The position numbers and the translations under genes were made by a program. 64,000 nt of DNA from Companilactobacillus versmoldensis DSM 14857 = KCTC 3814 (lineage in GTDB: Bacteria > Bacillota > Bacilli > Lactobacillales > Lactobacillaceae). Positions 31,466 through 39,564 of this stretch are shown piece by piece. The stretch lies in assembly GCF_001434295.1 (NCBI RefSeq), contig NZ_AZFA01000002.1, forward strand, positions 1 to 64,000, in the 5' to 3' direction. Under the pieces are notes generated by a model that saw only the letters and a program-made list of their open reading frames with translations, searched no databases and was not told where the DNA came from. How positions within the stretch are numbered: the stretch's first letter is position 1; every line of letters starts with the position of its first letter.

Positions 31466-32724
31466 TTTTCATATCCTCTTTTCGTTTTACCATTATTTTT
31501 TTTTACTATGGCGGACCAATTCGACTTGTTATCCATCACGTACTTTATCTTTTTAGATAATCTACGATTCTTGACAAGATTATCTTCGCCTAAATATTTA
31601 CCAATTTGTTTGCTACTTACGAATTTTTCGGGATAGCTCTCCAAAAATTCTTCAATCTGTGCTTCTACTTCATCCACATACATAAATTCTTTACGGTGCT
31701 TAGACAGGATAGCTTCTTGCGTTTTAGTTAATCCAAATGTAAATCCATGCTGATAATATGAAACAAATTCGCCCCATAACTGATTGATAAGATCATCGTT
31801 CAAATCATCGAACGGGGTCTTTTTTTGTCTACTTGCATTAGCTTTGACAGGAAGAAATCTACGCTCACCTGTTCGATCTTTCAGATATGTCATTTCATTG
31901 GTAGTTCTTGCTAGAACAAAGTTCTTGTCATATCTAATGGATTCATGTCCATACGGTGGACGGAACTCTAATTCTTGAGCTGATACAAATTTCTTAAGTG
32001 ATTCAAAACTACTATTATTTGTTGCAGTCATTTCATCATCATTAGCAATCAATGAACGTAACATGACACTGAAATTATCCTTGTCCTTAAAATCAGTGAA
32101 CTGGTCTGTGTACCATTCGCGGGCCATCTTCTTCAAAAAGGTTGTTTTTCCTGCTCCCTGTCCACCTACTAGATCAAGAACGAAATCAAATTTTGTTTCA
32201 GGTTCATAAGCCTTTGACACAGCACCAGTGAAAAAAATCTTTGTGATCAAGGTTGTGATGTCCGACTTCTCGACTCCAAGAAAATCGGGTAGTAAATCGG
32301 CTACACGTTCTTTTCCATCCCACTCCGTATATACGAAGTCGAAATAATCAACTGCTGGATTGTATCTACGTTTTCTTGCATCATTTACTATCGCCATTTG
32401 CAATAAACTACGATTAAAAAATATTCCATAGTTATCTTCAATGTAACGAAGTATCGCTGGGTCATAATCATCCAACATTTGACCTTTATCAACGCTAAGT
32501 TCTGGGACGTCTTTAACTACTCCGATTTCATGAGTGAAGTCATTGAATGCAAACAACACTCTTAACGTCTTATCGTGTTCTAAAATCAAACCGACATTTT
32601 TTATACTTTTTGCTTTCACATCACCCTTTGAATTCAATGCGAAGTTTATCGGCATTTTAACGACTTTGTTTTCTTTTTGCATTTTGGATAATTTATCCAT
32701 GCTTTGTTTCAACTCTGGATCCAA
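31456..32724 (-). CDS. VapE-family replication ATPase/helicase
   Basis: 422 residues. A helicase core has Walker A GGQGAGKTTFLKK near 190, then …IANDDEMTATNN and DRTGERRFLPV sensor-like motifs, as in virulence-associated E proteins that act as phage replicative helicases with prim-pol partners. Start is probably TTG at 32,724 after GGGAGATGG. Its stop lies inside the last iteron. Replication helicase or primase-helicase function is inferred from the family. Confidence 0.85.
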   Translation of the reverse strand: MDPELKQSMDKLSKMQKENKVVKMPINFALNSKGDVKAKSIKNVGLILEHDKTLRVLFAFNDFTHEIGVVKDVPELSVDKGQMLDDYDPAILRYIEDNYGIFFNRSLLQMAIVNDARKRRYNPAVDYFDFVYTEWDGKERVADLLPDFLGVEKSDITTLITKIFFTGAVSKAYEPETKFDFVLDLVGGQGAGKTTFLKKMAREWYTDQFTDFKDKDNFSVMLRSLIANDDEMTATNNSSFESLKKFVSAQELEFRPPYGHESIRYDKNFVLARTTNEMTYLKDRTGERRFLPVKANASRQKKTPFDDLNDDLINQLWGEFVSYYQHGFTFGLTKTQEAILSKHRKEFMYVDEVEAQIEEFLESYPEKFVSSKQIGKYLGEDNLVKNRRLSKKIKYVMDNKSNWSAIVKKNNGKTKRGYEKLH

Positions 32725-33523
32725 TTTTAGTAGCCATCTCCCTTCTCTTTAATTCTTTGTTGACCATCGATTTAAAAGTTCTTTCAAACTCTTTGGGTGG
32801 TAATGACTTAGGAGTATTGTTATTAGCCAATTTACCCAGTTCATAGGCTGTTTCTACTTCTACATTCCGATATAGCAGGCCACCTATAAAACTAGCCAGG
32901 GCATTATTCCTGCCGCCCGTTTCGCCAAGTCCGTTTACGATCTCTTCAAACAATTCAGATGTTGCGGTTTTATCTGTTGAATACGTTTGTCCGTTGTACC
33001 GTTGCTTGCCTGCTGGCTTGCAATTAATTAATTCAATTAATTCACGGCTAGGCGTCACAATTGAGTTATGGTTCAACCACTCGTATTGCTTGCCTTTGTG
33101 AGTGCTGGGGGCAATAACAATGTAGTTATTAACATGTGCCTTGACATCTACACCAGGAAGCCACCCGATATTTTGAGATACTTCAATATCGTTACGTTTG
33201 AAATAAATCAACTGCCTGCCACCGCTTGCTGTTTTCTGCTCTAACGTTGGTATTAACAAATCTTTGTGTTCGTATTCATCAATAGACTTAAAACCGTCAT
33301 GACCGTGTGCATCAGCTGTATCGATATCGATAACGAAAAAATCAGTTGTTCGTATCGCAATCTGTGCAAACGGGTATTTCTTCCACAATTTTCGTATCTC
33401 TGACTCTTTCAACGCTGGTTGATCAGCGAACTTTATCAATGGTTTTTTGTTTAACATAGGGAGTACGCTCAAACCCTTGTGAGCATAAGCAACTGCATAA
33501 TTAACTAAATTTTTCATAGTCAT
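32693..33523 (-). CDS. Prim-pol type primase/polymerase
   Basis: 276 residues: bifunctional primase-polymerase N-terminal domain with KGLSVLPMLNKKPL, TTDFFVIDIDTADAHG (catalytic Asp-x-Asp) and a late AGKQRYNGQTY. Acts in phage DNA replication with the VapE helicase directly downstream, which it overlaps. Start overlaps the AP2 gene. Confidence 0.85.
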   Translation of the reverse strand: MTMKNLVNYAVAYAHKGLSVLPMLNKKPLIKFADQPALKESEIRKLWKKYPFAQIAIRTTDFFVIDIDTADAHGHDGFKSIDEYEHKDLLIPTLEQKTASGGRQLIYFKRNDIEVSQNIGWLPGVDVKAHVNNYIVIAPSTHKGKQYEWLNHNSIVTPSRELIELINCKPAGKQRYNGQTYSTDKTATSELFEEIVNGLGETGGRNNALASFIGGLLYRNVEVETAYELGKLANNNTPKSLPPKEFERTFKSMVNKELKRREMATKIGSRVETKHG

Positions 33524-34001
33524 ACTTTTCTAGGATAGGTTTAAAATATTTTTCTTCAGCTTCTTTACGGGCATTGATAGCATCTTGCTTATTTTTAAAA
33601 TGTTTATCTAAAACATCTACGCCTTTAAATCTCATTGTGGCAATCCAACATTTATCTCTTTTGTTCCAATAAACTCCTTTTGTTCCACTTGTATTATTTT
33701 TTTGAATACGAGCTTTCGACAATTGAATTAAATCAGTATTTTCCACTAAAAAAATATCTCTCCGCTTTGTCAGTTCAGTAATGCTCTCTAAAGCTCTTTC
33801 ATTTTTAATACATCCACAACTTTGTGTTTTACCGTTCATTAAGGATCTGCTTCGAACTGTTTTTTGATTTCCACAATCACATATGCATTTCCAACATGCA
33901 CAATTTATTTTCTTACTCTTTTGATATTCATAATCTCGCTCAATAACTGTCAATCGTCCAAACCTTTTGCCTGTTAAATCAATTAACTTTCCCATCGTCA
34001 T
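33501..34001 (-). CDS. AP2-domain DNA-binding protein, homing-endonuclease-like
   Basis: About 166 residues from the ATG at 34,001, chosen because AAGGAGGGGAAGG precedes it. A zinc-finger-like N-terminal part (NCACWKCICDCGNQKTV with CGC near 70) precedes an AP2-type domain (SGTKGVYWNKRDKCWIA). Such phage AP2 proteins usually belong to HNH homing endonucleases, but no HNH motif was seen. It splits the DUF669 to prim-pol order and may be a mobile insert. Confidence 0.65.
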   Translation of the reverse strand: MTMGKLIDLTGKRFGRLTVIERDYEYQKSKKINCACWKCICDCGNQKTVRSRSLMNGKTQSCGCIKNERALESITELTKRRDIFLVENTDLIQLSKARIQKNNTSGTKGVYWNKRDKCWIATMRFKGVDVLDKHFKNKQDAINARKEAEEKYFKPILEKYDYEKFS

Positions 34002-34072
34002 CCTTCCCCTCCTTATAAATCGGGCATTCCACCCATTCGGCATGTTTAAGTGGTACTGCACTATGTGGATGT

Positions 34073-34672
34073 TTAAAATGGACGTTCGCCATTCTTATCC
34101 AGTGGTGCATCTGCATCTGATGGTGCTGGTGCATTCCCAAATGGCAAATCTTCATCTTTAATCTCCAGTGGTGCATCTGCATCTGATGGTGCTGGTGCAT
34201 TCCCAAATGGGTCTTCGGCAACCTCTTCAAATTCATAAGTCTTGTATGGATATGCAGGATTGTTCTTGTTTTCTTTAAGTGTTAGATCCATATTGAATTG
34301 TTTACCTTCACCTTTTTGGAACTCGTTAGCCATTTCTTGAACGTCGTCCCAAGCCGCATCAGAAAGTGCTACGCCTAGCACTGCTGCTAAACTAGCAATT
34401 GTTTTAATATTTCTATCAATAATGAAGTCTGGCAATGGTTCACCATTTCTCTTTTTTTCATCTAAGCTGACATTTATGAATTCGTTTTGTCCGCTGTGCT
34501 CCCCTTCAATTACTTGTGCTCTAACAGATAATTGACCAAATTTAGAAGGTGAAATTGCTTCTGTCAGCATATGATACTTGCCTGCTGGTAGTCCTTCGTA
34601 TCCATTGATCTTGTCATTCTTTGGGTCAAATCCTTGTGCTTCTAGTGCGTTCTTTCTATCTCTTAAACTCAT
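34073..34672 (-). CDS. DUF669 phage protein (ssDNA-binding-like)
   Basis: 199 residues. N-terminal ~150 residues are the DUF669 replication protein pattern (…GLPAGKYHMLTEAISPS, VIEGEHSGQNEFI), generally placed beside recombination ATPases and thought to bind ssDNA. The C-terminal ~45 residues are two copies of FGNAPAPSDADAPL, a low-complexity acidic tail like the tips of SSB proteins. Confidence 0.78.
   Translation of the reverse strand: MSLRDRKNALEAQGFDPKNDKINGYEGLPAGKYHMLTEAISPSKFGQLSVRAQVIEGEHSGQNEFINVSLDEKKRNGEPLPDFIIDRNIKTIASLAAVLGVALSDAAWDDVQEMANEFQKGEGKQFNMDLTLKENKNNPAYPYKTYEFEEVAEDPFGNAPAPSDADAPLEIKDEDLPFGNAPAPSDADAPLDKNGERPF
34098..34210 (-). repeat. 47-bp direct repeat in the DUF669 tail
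   Basis: Identical 47-bp blocks occur at 34,098-34,144 and 34,164-34,210, a 66-bp period. They encode the two acidic tail units. Exact identity suggests a recent duplication. Confidence 0.9.
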
Positions 34673-34674
34673 GT

Positions 34675-35427
34675 TTATTTACCATCCTTATTATTTGTTT
34701 GTGTCGGTCTTGCCGTAGGTGTTTTCGACTGTTTGTCTTTAACCAAGGCACCAGGTATTACACTTAAAATCTTTAAAATAATCGGGTCTTCGATTTCTGA
34801 TTCCTTGTACTTTCTTCTGATGTCAGTCACCGTTTGAACGTATCGACTTCCCAAATGTTGAGTTCTGATAACTAAATCACAGTTACCATTTACAACGTTG
34901 TAGTACTTTTCTTTTAATGCTGGTGCAGGTACTGGATTATCATTTGAATCTGTTTTAGTAACCTCACGGCTGATATAAACAACGTTCATTTTTAATGCCT
35001 TTAGATCGATAACCAATTCTTGCAGCATTGAATTGAACATTGAATAACCTTTTCCATATGGAATATCAGACAATGATTTAACGTTGTTTTCCATGCATAT
35101 TGCTTGCTCAATCAATACAGTCACATCTTCAATAACATCAATGACCACTGTCTTGAATGAATGCTGTTCCGTCCGCAAAGCTAAAATATACTTATCTAAA
35201 ATATCGATAACTGATTCTGTAATTTTTCCTTGTGCGTTAACTTTGTTTTGTAATGCAATGGTAGGACGAGTACCAGAATTTTTTTCATTACCGTCAGTAC
35301 TAAATACGATAGAATCTGGAAAGTATGAGGCCAGGTAACTCTTACCAGACATAGTTGCACCCCAGATAAAGAAATTTTTAGGTGTGTTATGTGGTTGGTG
35401 TGGTTCATTCTTTGGTAGTATGCTCAT
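34675..35427 (-). CDS. Sak4-like phage RecA-type ATPase
   Basis: 250 residues. P-loop ATPase with FIWGATMSGKSYLASYFP (Walker A) and KTVVIDVIEDV (Walker B) and an ALRTEQHSF segment. This is the pattern of phage nucleotide-binding proteins (AAA_24/Sak4) that act in single-strand annealing or replication, next to DUF669 as usual. Confidence 0.8.
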   Translation of the reverse strand: MSILPKNEPHQPHNTPKNFFIWGATMSGKSYLASYFPDSIVFSTDGNEKNSGTRPTIALQNKVNAQGKITESVIDILDKYILALRTEQHSFKTVVIDVIEDVTVLIEQAICMENNVKSLSDIPYGKGYSMFNSMLQELVIDLKALKMNVVYISREVTKTDSNDNPVPAPALKEKYYNVVNGNCDLVIRTQHLGSRYVQTVTDIRRKYKESEIEDPIILKILSVIPGALVKDKQSKTPTARPTQTNNKDGK

Positions 35428-36794
35428 TTAATAAATACTCTTTTCTTTCCGTAGTAATAAATCCATCCTTTTTTGTAATTCTTGAATTCAGCAAATGCTT
35501 TTATCTCTGCCATATTCTTCAATTGGTTTGGCGTCTTATCTGCTACTTTGGCAGCTAGATTGTTGTTCATAATCATATGGGCTTTTCTTAATCGTTCCTC
35601 TTTAACTTTTTCAAGTTTGGCATCTTCTACTACTTCTAATTCTTTTTCCTCGGTCAATTCAGCACCACAGAAAGGACATTTATCACCCTTGCGGTAAAAC
35701 GTCATGAAACACTTTGGACATACCGTCACTGATTTAACATCACTGTGGCCATTGCTACGGTTCGTTTTTTTTGAACCCTCAAGTTTCCATTCACGATTTT
35801 CAGTAGGAAGTCCAAACCTATTCACATTTCCAACGTGGTCGATAATGATAGCTGTCTTGCCTTCACGTGGATTCATGCACCGCATAGCGAATTGCAAGTA
35901 CAACGATAGTGACTGTGTGGGGCGTAGCATAATTACACAATCCACGTTTGGAAGGTCAAGCCCTTCGGTAAATAATTCAGCATTGGTTACAACCTGTATT
36001 TTCCCGTTGCGATAATCTTGAATTATCTGGTCCCGCTCGTCCTTTGGTGTCTTACCACTAACAGCCCTAGCAGTGATACCATTGCCATTCAATTCACTTG
36101 CCAATCGTTCAGCACTAGCCACGTTGTAGGCATATGCAATAGCCTTTTTGTCGCCTGCTAGTTTTTGGAACGTCTTCACGGCGTTTCCATACACCTTGGG
36201 TTTGAACGCCTTAGCGATAGATTTTTCATCAAATTCGCCGTTTCGTTTCACTTTCAACTGATCAACGTCCAACTGCTTTGGTGCGTAATAATCGACTGGT
36301 GCCAGAAATCCATCACTGATCAAGTCTTTAATCGTATTCCCTAGTATTAAGTCGTCAGCCACATCATCAAACCCGCTACCGTCTAAACGGTAAGGCGTGG
36401 CAGTAAAAAGTAATTTCAATGCATTAGGAAACGTATCAAGTATTCTCATGTAGCTTTTAGCCTTAACATGGTGTGCTTCGTCAACAAAAATTATTGATGG
36501 TGGTTTTAACTTGTCCACGTGTCTTGTTATGGTTTGCACCATTCCAATTTTCGCCAATGGCATGTTCACACCTTGTTGTTTGAATGTCGAAATTACTTGG
36601 TCAACGATCTCTTTACGGTGGACAACAAACAAAATACGGTTGCCATTGTCTGTTGCACGGCGGGCTATTTCAGCCATGATTACCGTTTTACCTGTTCTTG
36701 GTGGTTGCTGCACAATGATTGACCGGTTGCCTCTATCAAAAGAATGATAGATGTTATTGATTGTTTTTAGTTGATAGGGTCTTAACTCAAACAA
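35424..36794 (-). CDS. DEAD/DEAH-type phage helicase
   Basis: 456 residues of superfamily 2: Walker A PPRTGKTVIMAEIAR, DEAH box FVDEAHHVKA, SAT-like motif FTATPYRLDG, motif VI MRCMNPREGKTA. A C-terminal zinc ribbon (CPKCFMTFYRKGDKCPFC) is present. Replication or recombination helicase. Its stop overlaps the downstream ATPase gene. Confidence 0.9.
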   Translation of the reverse strand: MFELRPYQLKTINNIYHSFDRGNRSIIVQQPPRTGKTVIMAEIARRATDNGNRILFVVHRKEIVDQVISTFKQQGVNMPLAKIGMVQTITRHVDKLKPPSIIFVDEAHHVKAKSYMRILDTFPNALKLLFTATPYRLDGSGFDDVADDLILGNTIKDLISDGFLAPVDYYAPKQLDVDQLKVKRNGEFDEKSIAKAFKPKVYGNAVKTFQKLAGDKKAIAYAYNVASAERLASELNGNGITARAVSGKTPKDERDQIIQDYRNGKIQVVTNAELFTEGLDLPNVDCVIMLRPTQSLSLYLQFAMRCMNPREGKTAIIIDHVGNVNRFGLPTENREWKLEGSKKTNRSNGHSDVKSVTVCPKCFMTFYRKGDKCPFCGAELTEEKELEVVEDAKLEKVKEERLRKAHMIMNNNLAAKVADKTPNQLKNMAEIKAFAEFKNYKKGWIYYYGKKRVFIK

Positions 36795-36797
36795 TTT

Positions 36798-37277
36798 CTA
36801 TCTGATTCTCAATGATTCCGAGCGAGTTAGTTCAGCACCTGGGACATCTTTGCCTTCCTTTAATAGTGATGAGATTTTTTTCTTATCTATAACCTGTTTG
36901 GTTTCAAATAAATAAGCAGGAATATCATGTTCGTCCACAATATTCACAGATGGATTGTTTTTCTGGATATAAATAGTAAATTCTGGAGTTTTGATCTTAG
37001 GTGTAGAAGTTTCTTCCATAGCTAGTTGCAGGTTCTCTTTTAGTCGCTTGCGATTGTTTGCAATAGCGTGAGCCCGTGCAGTAAGTCGTTGTGCTTCTTT
37101 TTTTAGTGCAGCTTCGTCTTTTGCTAGTTCTTTATCTACTTTTGCGTAACCAACGGCTTTATCATCGATAGCGTCCGTAATAGAATCCATCGTGTCGGCG
37201 AATAGTGTTGGGTCTGTATCTTCTGATAATTCAAGCAGTTTATGATAACTACCCGTTAATTCATATAATGTGGCCAT
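36798..37277 (-). CDS. Siphovirus Gp157-like protein
   Basis: 159 residues, highly helical and charged: LTGSYHKLLELSEDTDP start, KELAKDEAALKKEAQRLTAR centre, and …KTPEFTIYIQKNNPSV. Matches Gp157 of streptococcal phage Sfi21, once linked to phage resistance when expressed from a plasmid. Normal first member of this replication module. Confidence 0.82.
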   Translation of the reverse strand: MATLYELTGSYHKLLELSEDTDPTLFADTMDSITDAIDDKAVGYAKVDKELAKDEAALKKEAQRLTARAHAIANNRKRLKENLQLAMEETSTPKIKTPEFTIYIQKNNPSVNIVDEHDIPAYLFETKQVIDKKKISSLLKEGKDVPGAELTRSESLRIR

Positions 37278-37472
37278 TTATTTTTCCTCCTTTATTTCAA
37301 CGTGTTCAATTGAATATTCAACGAAGCGATTAACAATTTGGCGAATAGGTAGACCAGTTTCTGCTTTCAACTCGACAATTTTTTTGTAAAGATCACTGTC
37401 AATGAATACGGGCTTTGAATAATTTTCTTGTGACTTAGGTTGTTTTTCTAATACTAGTTTTTCTTCCTTCAT
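37278..37472 (-). CDS. Small RHH-like phage regulator
   Basis: 64 residues; the C-terminal part (DSDLYKKIVELKAETGLPIR then QIVNRFVEYSIEHVEI) has the strand-helix-helix shape of ribbon-helix-helix DNA-binding proteins. Directly before Gp157, starting with a good AGGAACG context. DNA binding is inferred. Confidence 0.6.
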   Translation of the reverse strand: MKEEKLVLEKQPKSQENYSKPVFIDSDLYKKIVELKAETGLPIRQIVNRFVEYSIEHVEIKEEK

Positions 37473-37474
37473 AT

Positions 37475-37687
37475 TTAACGTTCCTCCGTGGTATAATTTG
37501 AATGTAAAATATTTTTATTTGTGTCCTTCGTCATTGTAGTGATGAGGGACTTTTTTAATTGGTGCAACTCGTTAGCTTGTTGAATGTACTCCGCTTTGTT
37601 TCGTTTAGTAGGCATCCAGTTATATGCATGTCTGGCTTTGTAGAATTCAATAGCCTTATCGATCAATACATCTAGTTGGTTCTCCAT
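37475..37687 (-). CDS. Small phage protein, unknown
   Basis: 70 residues, helical and basic in the middle (IEFYKARHAYNWMPTKRNKAE). Overlaps the neighbouring 55-residue ORF by 16 nt and lies 2 nt before the RHH-like gene. No family recognised. Confidence 0.6.
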   Translation of the reverse strand: MENQLDVLIDKAIEFYKARHAYNWMPTKRNKAEYIQQANELHQLKKSLITTMTKDTNKNILHSNYTTEER

Positions 37688-37839
37688 TGCCTTAGATCCT
37701 CCTTAGTACGGTTCATCTCGTCCACAAGTTTGAAATAATCGTGGACAACAGCGCCGTATGTTAATTGTTTCTTAACGATTTTGTCCCTAAACTCTTCCCA
37801 GTGTCGCTGTGCATAATACGCATCAGTCACTTTATCCAT
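37672..37839 (-). CDS. Small phage protein (55 aa), unknown
   Basis: ORF starts ATG after AGGAGGTGAACGCA, a near-perfect ribosome site. Product is helical and charged (YYAQRHWEEFRDKIVKKQ … DEMNRTKEDLRQWRTN). Overlaps the next gene. No recognised family. Confidence 0.65.
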   Translation of the reverse strand: MDKVTDAYYAQRHWEEFRDKIVKKQLTYGAVVHDYFKLVDEMNRTKEDLRQWRTN

Positions 37840-38030
37840 TGCGTTCACCTCCTAATAATTATTAATAAGTTCTTTTCATATACTTCTTAGTAAATAGAGA
37901 GTACTGTTAACTTGTGATCTGATGAGCGAAATTTATTTGTTAGAATTAACTACCTCTTAAAAAAGCAGAATACAAATGGGTCCCTCCTGTAGCTATCCAG
38001 TTTGTCAGGTCATTTGTTACCTCAACTTGT

Positions 38031-38059
38031 GGCCCCTTTTAATTAAGGGGTCTTTTTTT
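38031..38059 (+). terminator. Hairpin with + strand T run
   Basis: GGCCCCTT and AAGGGGTC pair around a short AT loop and TTTTTTTATG follows on the + strand. It overlaps the end of the 49-residue - strand ORF. No + gene upstream is seen, so it may protect the early - strand operon from antisense transcription or end a small RNA from about 37,900. Confidence 0.5.
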
Positions 38060-38188
38060 ATGTATAGGCACTTTTAAACCAAGGTGCTTACCTTTTTTCC
38101 GCCACTTCATCAGGTTCAGCTGACGGGTAATATGGTTCTTGGTTATCTGGTGGCTGTCATCTGTTAACCATTCGTCAAAACCAGGCAT
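38039..38188 (-). CDS. Small basic phage protein (49 aa)
   Basis: ATG follows AAAGGAGC at good spacing. The product ends with a strongly basic stretch (LMKWRKKGKHLGLKV then IHKKRPLN), suggesting nucleic-acid binding. Its ribosome site lies under the promoter of the opposite-strand moron gene. No family recognised. Confidence 0.6.
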   Translation of the reverse strand: MPGFDEWLTDDSHQITKNHITRQLNLMKWRKKGKHLGLKVPIHKKRPLN

Positions 38189-38202
38189 GTTGGTAGCTCC
38201 TT

Positions 38203-38211
38203 TGGTATAAT
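38203..38211 (+). promoter_or_regulatory. Extended -10 promoter of the moron gene
   Basis: TGGTATAAT (38,203-38,211) is a perfect extended -10 element, 18 bp before the ATG of the + strand gene. A -35 match is weak, as usual for extended -10 promoters. Confidence 0.65.
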
Positions 38212-38229
38212 TTCTTTGAGGTGAAATTT

Positions 38230-38835
38230 ATGGTTACATTGCTATCTATTATTGGTTGCGTTACAGGTGTTGCTTCACTGGTGGTTCAAGGGCTAAATTA
38301 TCGTTTATCGTTGCCAAAAATCACTTGTACTCAAAGCAAACGACATAATTCTTATTGGGTTGACGGTGCGACTCTCGAAAACGTCAAGCAAAAGCCATAC
38401 CCAGATGATTTTGATGAACTTGCAATAAGTACGTATGTTTCGATTTTGTCCTTGAGGATTGCTAATAATTCAGCGAATCCAATCACCATAAATGACATAT
38501 CAAAGGTTGGTGGTGGTACAAAAGAAATAACATCTGATTCTTTCACTCCATTGATATATGATTCAAAAGAGGTGATGTTCTGTGAAAAACCATTTGAGTT
38601 ACCACTGAGAATTGACCCTTATAACACGGTCAATGGATCAATTGCTTTTTTTGATGTTGTTGGAAGTCCCGACGGAATAAAATCCGAAAAGATTAAGATT
38701 GATACACCCTACAAAAACTTTATTGTTACTTTGAATGTCAAAAGTATTGACTTACTTGCCAGTGAGCAACAAAAGCAAAACGATAAATTGGCAGAGTACA
38801 GAAATTCCTGTCAAGAACATGGCAAGGATTTGTAA
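38230..38835 (+). CDS. Membrane-anchored protein of unknown function (moron)
   Basis: 201 residues from the ATG at 38,230, chosen for its GAGG ribosome site. An N-terminal helix (MVTLLSIIGCVTGVASLVVQ) anchors an otherwise beta-rich domain (SLRIANNSANPITINDI) with a charged helical end. It is opposite to all surrounding early genes and has its own extended -10 promoter and terminator, so it is probably expressed in the lysogen. No family recognised; host-surface change or phage exclusion would fit but is not shown. Confidence 0.75.
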   Translation: MVTLLSIIGCVTGVASLVVQGLNYRLSLPKITCTQSKRHNSYWVDGATLENVKQKPYPDDFDELAISTYVSILSLRIANNSANPITINDISKVGGGTKEITSDSFTPLIYDSKEVMFCEKPFELPLRIDPYNTVNGSIAFFDVVGSPDGIKSEKIKIDTPYKNFIVTLNVKSIDLLASEQQKQNDKLAEYRNSCQEHGKDL

Positions 38836-38899
38836 AGGGTTTACTCTGCACATTAATCCAAAGTTTATTAAGTGGTTTTTAAATTTTATTCTCATTCCC

Positions 38900-38927
38900 T
38901 AACACCTCCGGGTGTTTATTTTTTTAG
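38900..38927 (+). terminator. Terminator of the moron gene
   Basis: AACACC and GGTGTT pair closely around TCCG and are followed by TATTTTTTT on the + strand. Confidence 0.85.
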
Positions 38928-39095
38928 CAAAATAACTTCATAGTTATTAGGCATGTTAACTGGTTCACCGTGCTTTTTAACAAGTTCCCAATCGCGATAT
39001 TCCCCACATTCAAGAATTTCAGGACTAAAAGCCAGTAACATTTTTAAATGGCTTACTTCTTTCATAAGTTCCTTAATTTCATCTTCGGAATCCAT
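38916..39095 (-). CDS. Small phage protein (59 aa), unknown
   Basis: ATG follows AGGAGGTGAAAAT. The product starts with a charged helix (MDSEDEIKELMKEVSHLK) and ends YEVILLKK; no known motif. It belongs to the early - strand operon. Its stop overlaps the + strand terminator of the moron. Confidence 0.65.
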   Translation of the reverse strand: MDSEDEIKELMKEVSHLKMLLAFSPEILECGEYRDWELVKKHGEPVNMPNNYEVILLKK

Positions 39096-39106
39096 ATTTT
39101 CACCTC

Positions 39107-39238
39107 CTAGAATCCAAAAATATGTTTCTTAATGTTTTCCCACGTTTTGTATTTAGTAAATAAGTACGTGATCAGACCAGTCAATACTCCAGTAAAAACC
39201 GGTAACCATACGATCATTGGTATTCTTATCATCTTCAT
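39107..39238 (-). CDS. Small membrane protein (43 aa)
   Basis: ATG overlaps the TGA of the DUF771-like gene, so it is translationally coupled. One hydrophobic helix (about residues 7-27) is followed by a basic tail (TKYKTWENIKKH). No family recognised. Confidence 0.6.
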   Translation of the reverse strand: MKMIRIPMIVWLPVFTGVLTGLITYLFTKYKTWENIKKHIFGF

Positions 39239-39561
39239 CACCCATTAATTTCAGCAAAATTATCTTCCATAAATTTTTTGAATCGTTTCGGCTCAAAGCT
39301 CCAATAACGTCCATCATCTAAATCGGAATAGTGAACGAAACCACCATTTTTGGAATCTAAAATCTTTTTAAACTTGGGAACATACAAGATTTTTTGTTTG
39401 AACCAATCCATTTTGTGGTTGTATCGTTGTTCAATGTCTTTAGAAGTCCACCAACGCCCATCATCTTTTAACGATTGGTATTCATTAAATTCTGCTTTAG
39501 TAATTACTACTTGATCAGATGGAACTTCCATAATTACTTCAGCCTTAATAGTTTGTGGCAT
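39238..39561 (-). CDS. DUF771-like phage DNA-binding protein
   Basis: 107 residues with the DUF771 pattern: WWTSKDIEQRYNHKMDWFKQ, ILYVPKFKKIL, NGGFVHYSDLDDGRYW. The family looks like an excisionase-type winged helix and lies right after antirepressor genes in many phages. Function not proved. Confidence 0.72.
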   Translation of the reverse strand: MPQTIKAEVIMEVPSDQVVITKAEFNEYQSLKDDGRWWTSKDIEQRYNHKMDWFKQKILYVPKFKKILDSKNGGFVHYSDLDDGRYWSFEPKRFKKFMEDNFAEING

Positions 39562-39564
39562 TGG

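Noticed and set aside
33979-34236. 85-codon His/Met/Gln-rich - strand ORF over the DUF669 tail
   Set aside because: Frame shadow of the 47-bp repeat, low complexity, no ribosome site.
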